Shown here one piece after another: positions 49,252-49,371 of a stretch of DNA of 49,371 bases. Both the position numbers and the translations under genes were made by a program. The stretch spans positions 1 through 49,371 of the forward strand of contig CAZPLT010000006.1 in the NCBI GenBank assembly GCA_964587855.1, in the 5' to 3' direction. Source of the stretch: WRCA01 sp964587855. GTDB lineage: Bacteria > Pseudomonadota > Alphaproteobacteria > Rs-D84. Below the pieces are notes generated by a model. That model did not search any database. It had not been told where the DNA came from and worked only from the letters and a program-made list of their open reading frames with translations. The first letter of the stretch is position 1. Every line of letters begins with the position of its first letter.

Positions 49252-49371
49252 CTATTTTTCCTTTACTAGATCCGGACGACGTTCTTTTGTTATGTCATCC
49301 GATTTGGTTTCCCGCCATCTTTTTATATTGCCGTGATGACCGGACAACAGGACTTCTGGGACATCTTGTCC
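49252..49371 (-). CDS. trmD: tRNA (guanine-N1)-methyltransferase TrmD, C-terminal end (partial)
   Basis: The last 39 codons are in the window. They read GQDVPEVLLSGHHGNIKRW and end ERRPDLVKEK before TAG, the recognisable end of TrmD, which makes m1G37 in tRNA. The 5' part lies beyond base 49371. Confidence 0.93.
   Translation of the reverse strand, partial: GQDVPEVLLSGHHGNIKRWRETKSDDITKERRPDLVKEK

Overview
The window looks like a core-genome stretch from an AT-rich, small-genome, uncultured alphaproteobacterium, probably host- or gut-associated. TrcR (DUF1013), a DUF2155 protein, a sigma-70 with a long acidic N-terminus, meso-DAP-type MurE, TAT-exported AmiC and trmD-rplS order point to Alphaproteobacteria. 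Rubrerythrin suggests exposure to low oxygen. UGA is read as stop, and prfB carries the classical +1 frameshift site. There is a 10-N scaffold gap near the left edge, so this is a draft or metagenome assembly. No rRNA, CRISPR array, transposase gene or prophage structural gene was seen.

Layout. 1-3333 is a less AT-rich accessory island: the 5' part of hsdM, a DUF2924 gene, a divergent large serine recombinase and a small membrane protein. It is followed by two 217-bp tandem repeats that start exactly at the 3' end of tRNA-Pro(TGG). 3883-9000 holds ftsB/dusB (divergent), an exported protein, an LpoB-like/COG3014 lipoprotein pair and rodZ. 9000-19050 holds uvrA, a PAP2 phosphatase, ffh, a 58-aa ORF coupled to rlmE, rnhA, transketolase, a YgjP-type metalloprotease, obgE and a Cys-rich small protein. 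19075-24187 has murE/murF (divergent), a Cys-rich exported protein and prfB. 24188-27036 is a second accessory-looking patch: tRNA-Arg with a duplicated 3' end, four very AT-rich small membrane-protein genes, a lipoprotein, an Smr protein and tRNA-Ser. 27083-32837 holds amiC, rubrerythrin, tRNA-Phe, recG and cysS with a cysteine-rich leader peptide. 32867-40738 holds an M16 peptidase, rpoD, trcR, a divergent murA, a coiled-coil membrane protein and a NUDIX hydrolase. 40803-49371 holds addA (split), recN, xseA, tsaD, small exported proteins, rplS and the end of trmD.

Functional themes are envelope growth and division (ftsB, LpoB-like, rodZ, murA, murE, murF, amiC), DNA repair (uvrA, recG, addA, recN, xseA, rnhA) and translation (dusB, ffh, rlmE, obgE, prfB, cysS, tsaD, rplS, trmD). 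A striking regulatory theme is that first genes of operons often have a -10 element only 6-9 nt before the start codon and no Shine-Dalgarno sequence, which predicts leaderless mRNAs. Genes that follow another gene more often carry AAGGAG-like sites. Several divergent pairs have interlocked promoters (ftsB/dusB, COG3014/rodZ, murE/murF, recG/cysS leader). The most interesting single item is a predicted leaderless 18-codon ORF ending in CCPLGC just before cysS, a plausible cysteine-sensing attenuator. All calls are by reading alone; no searches were run.
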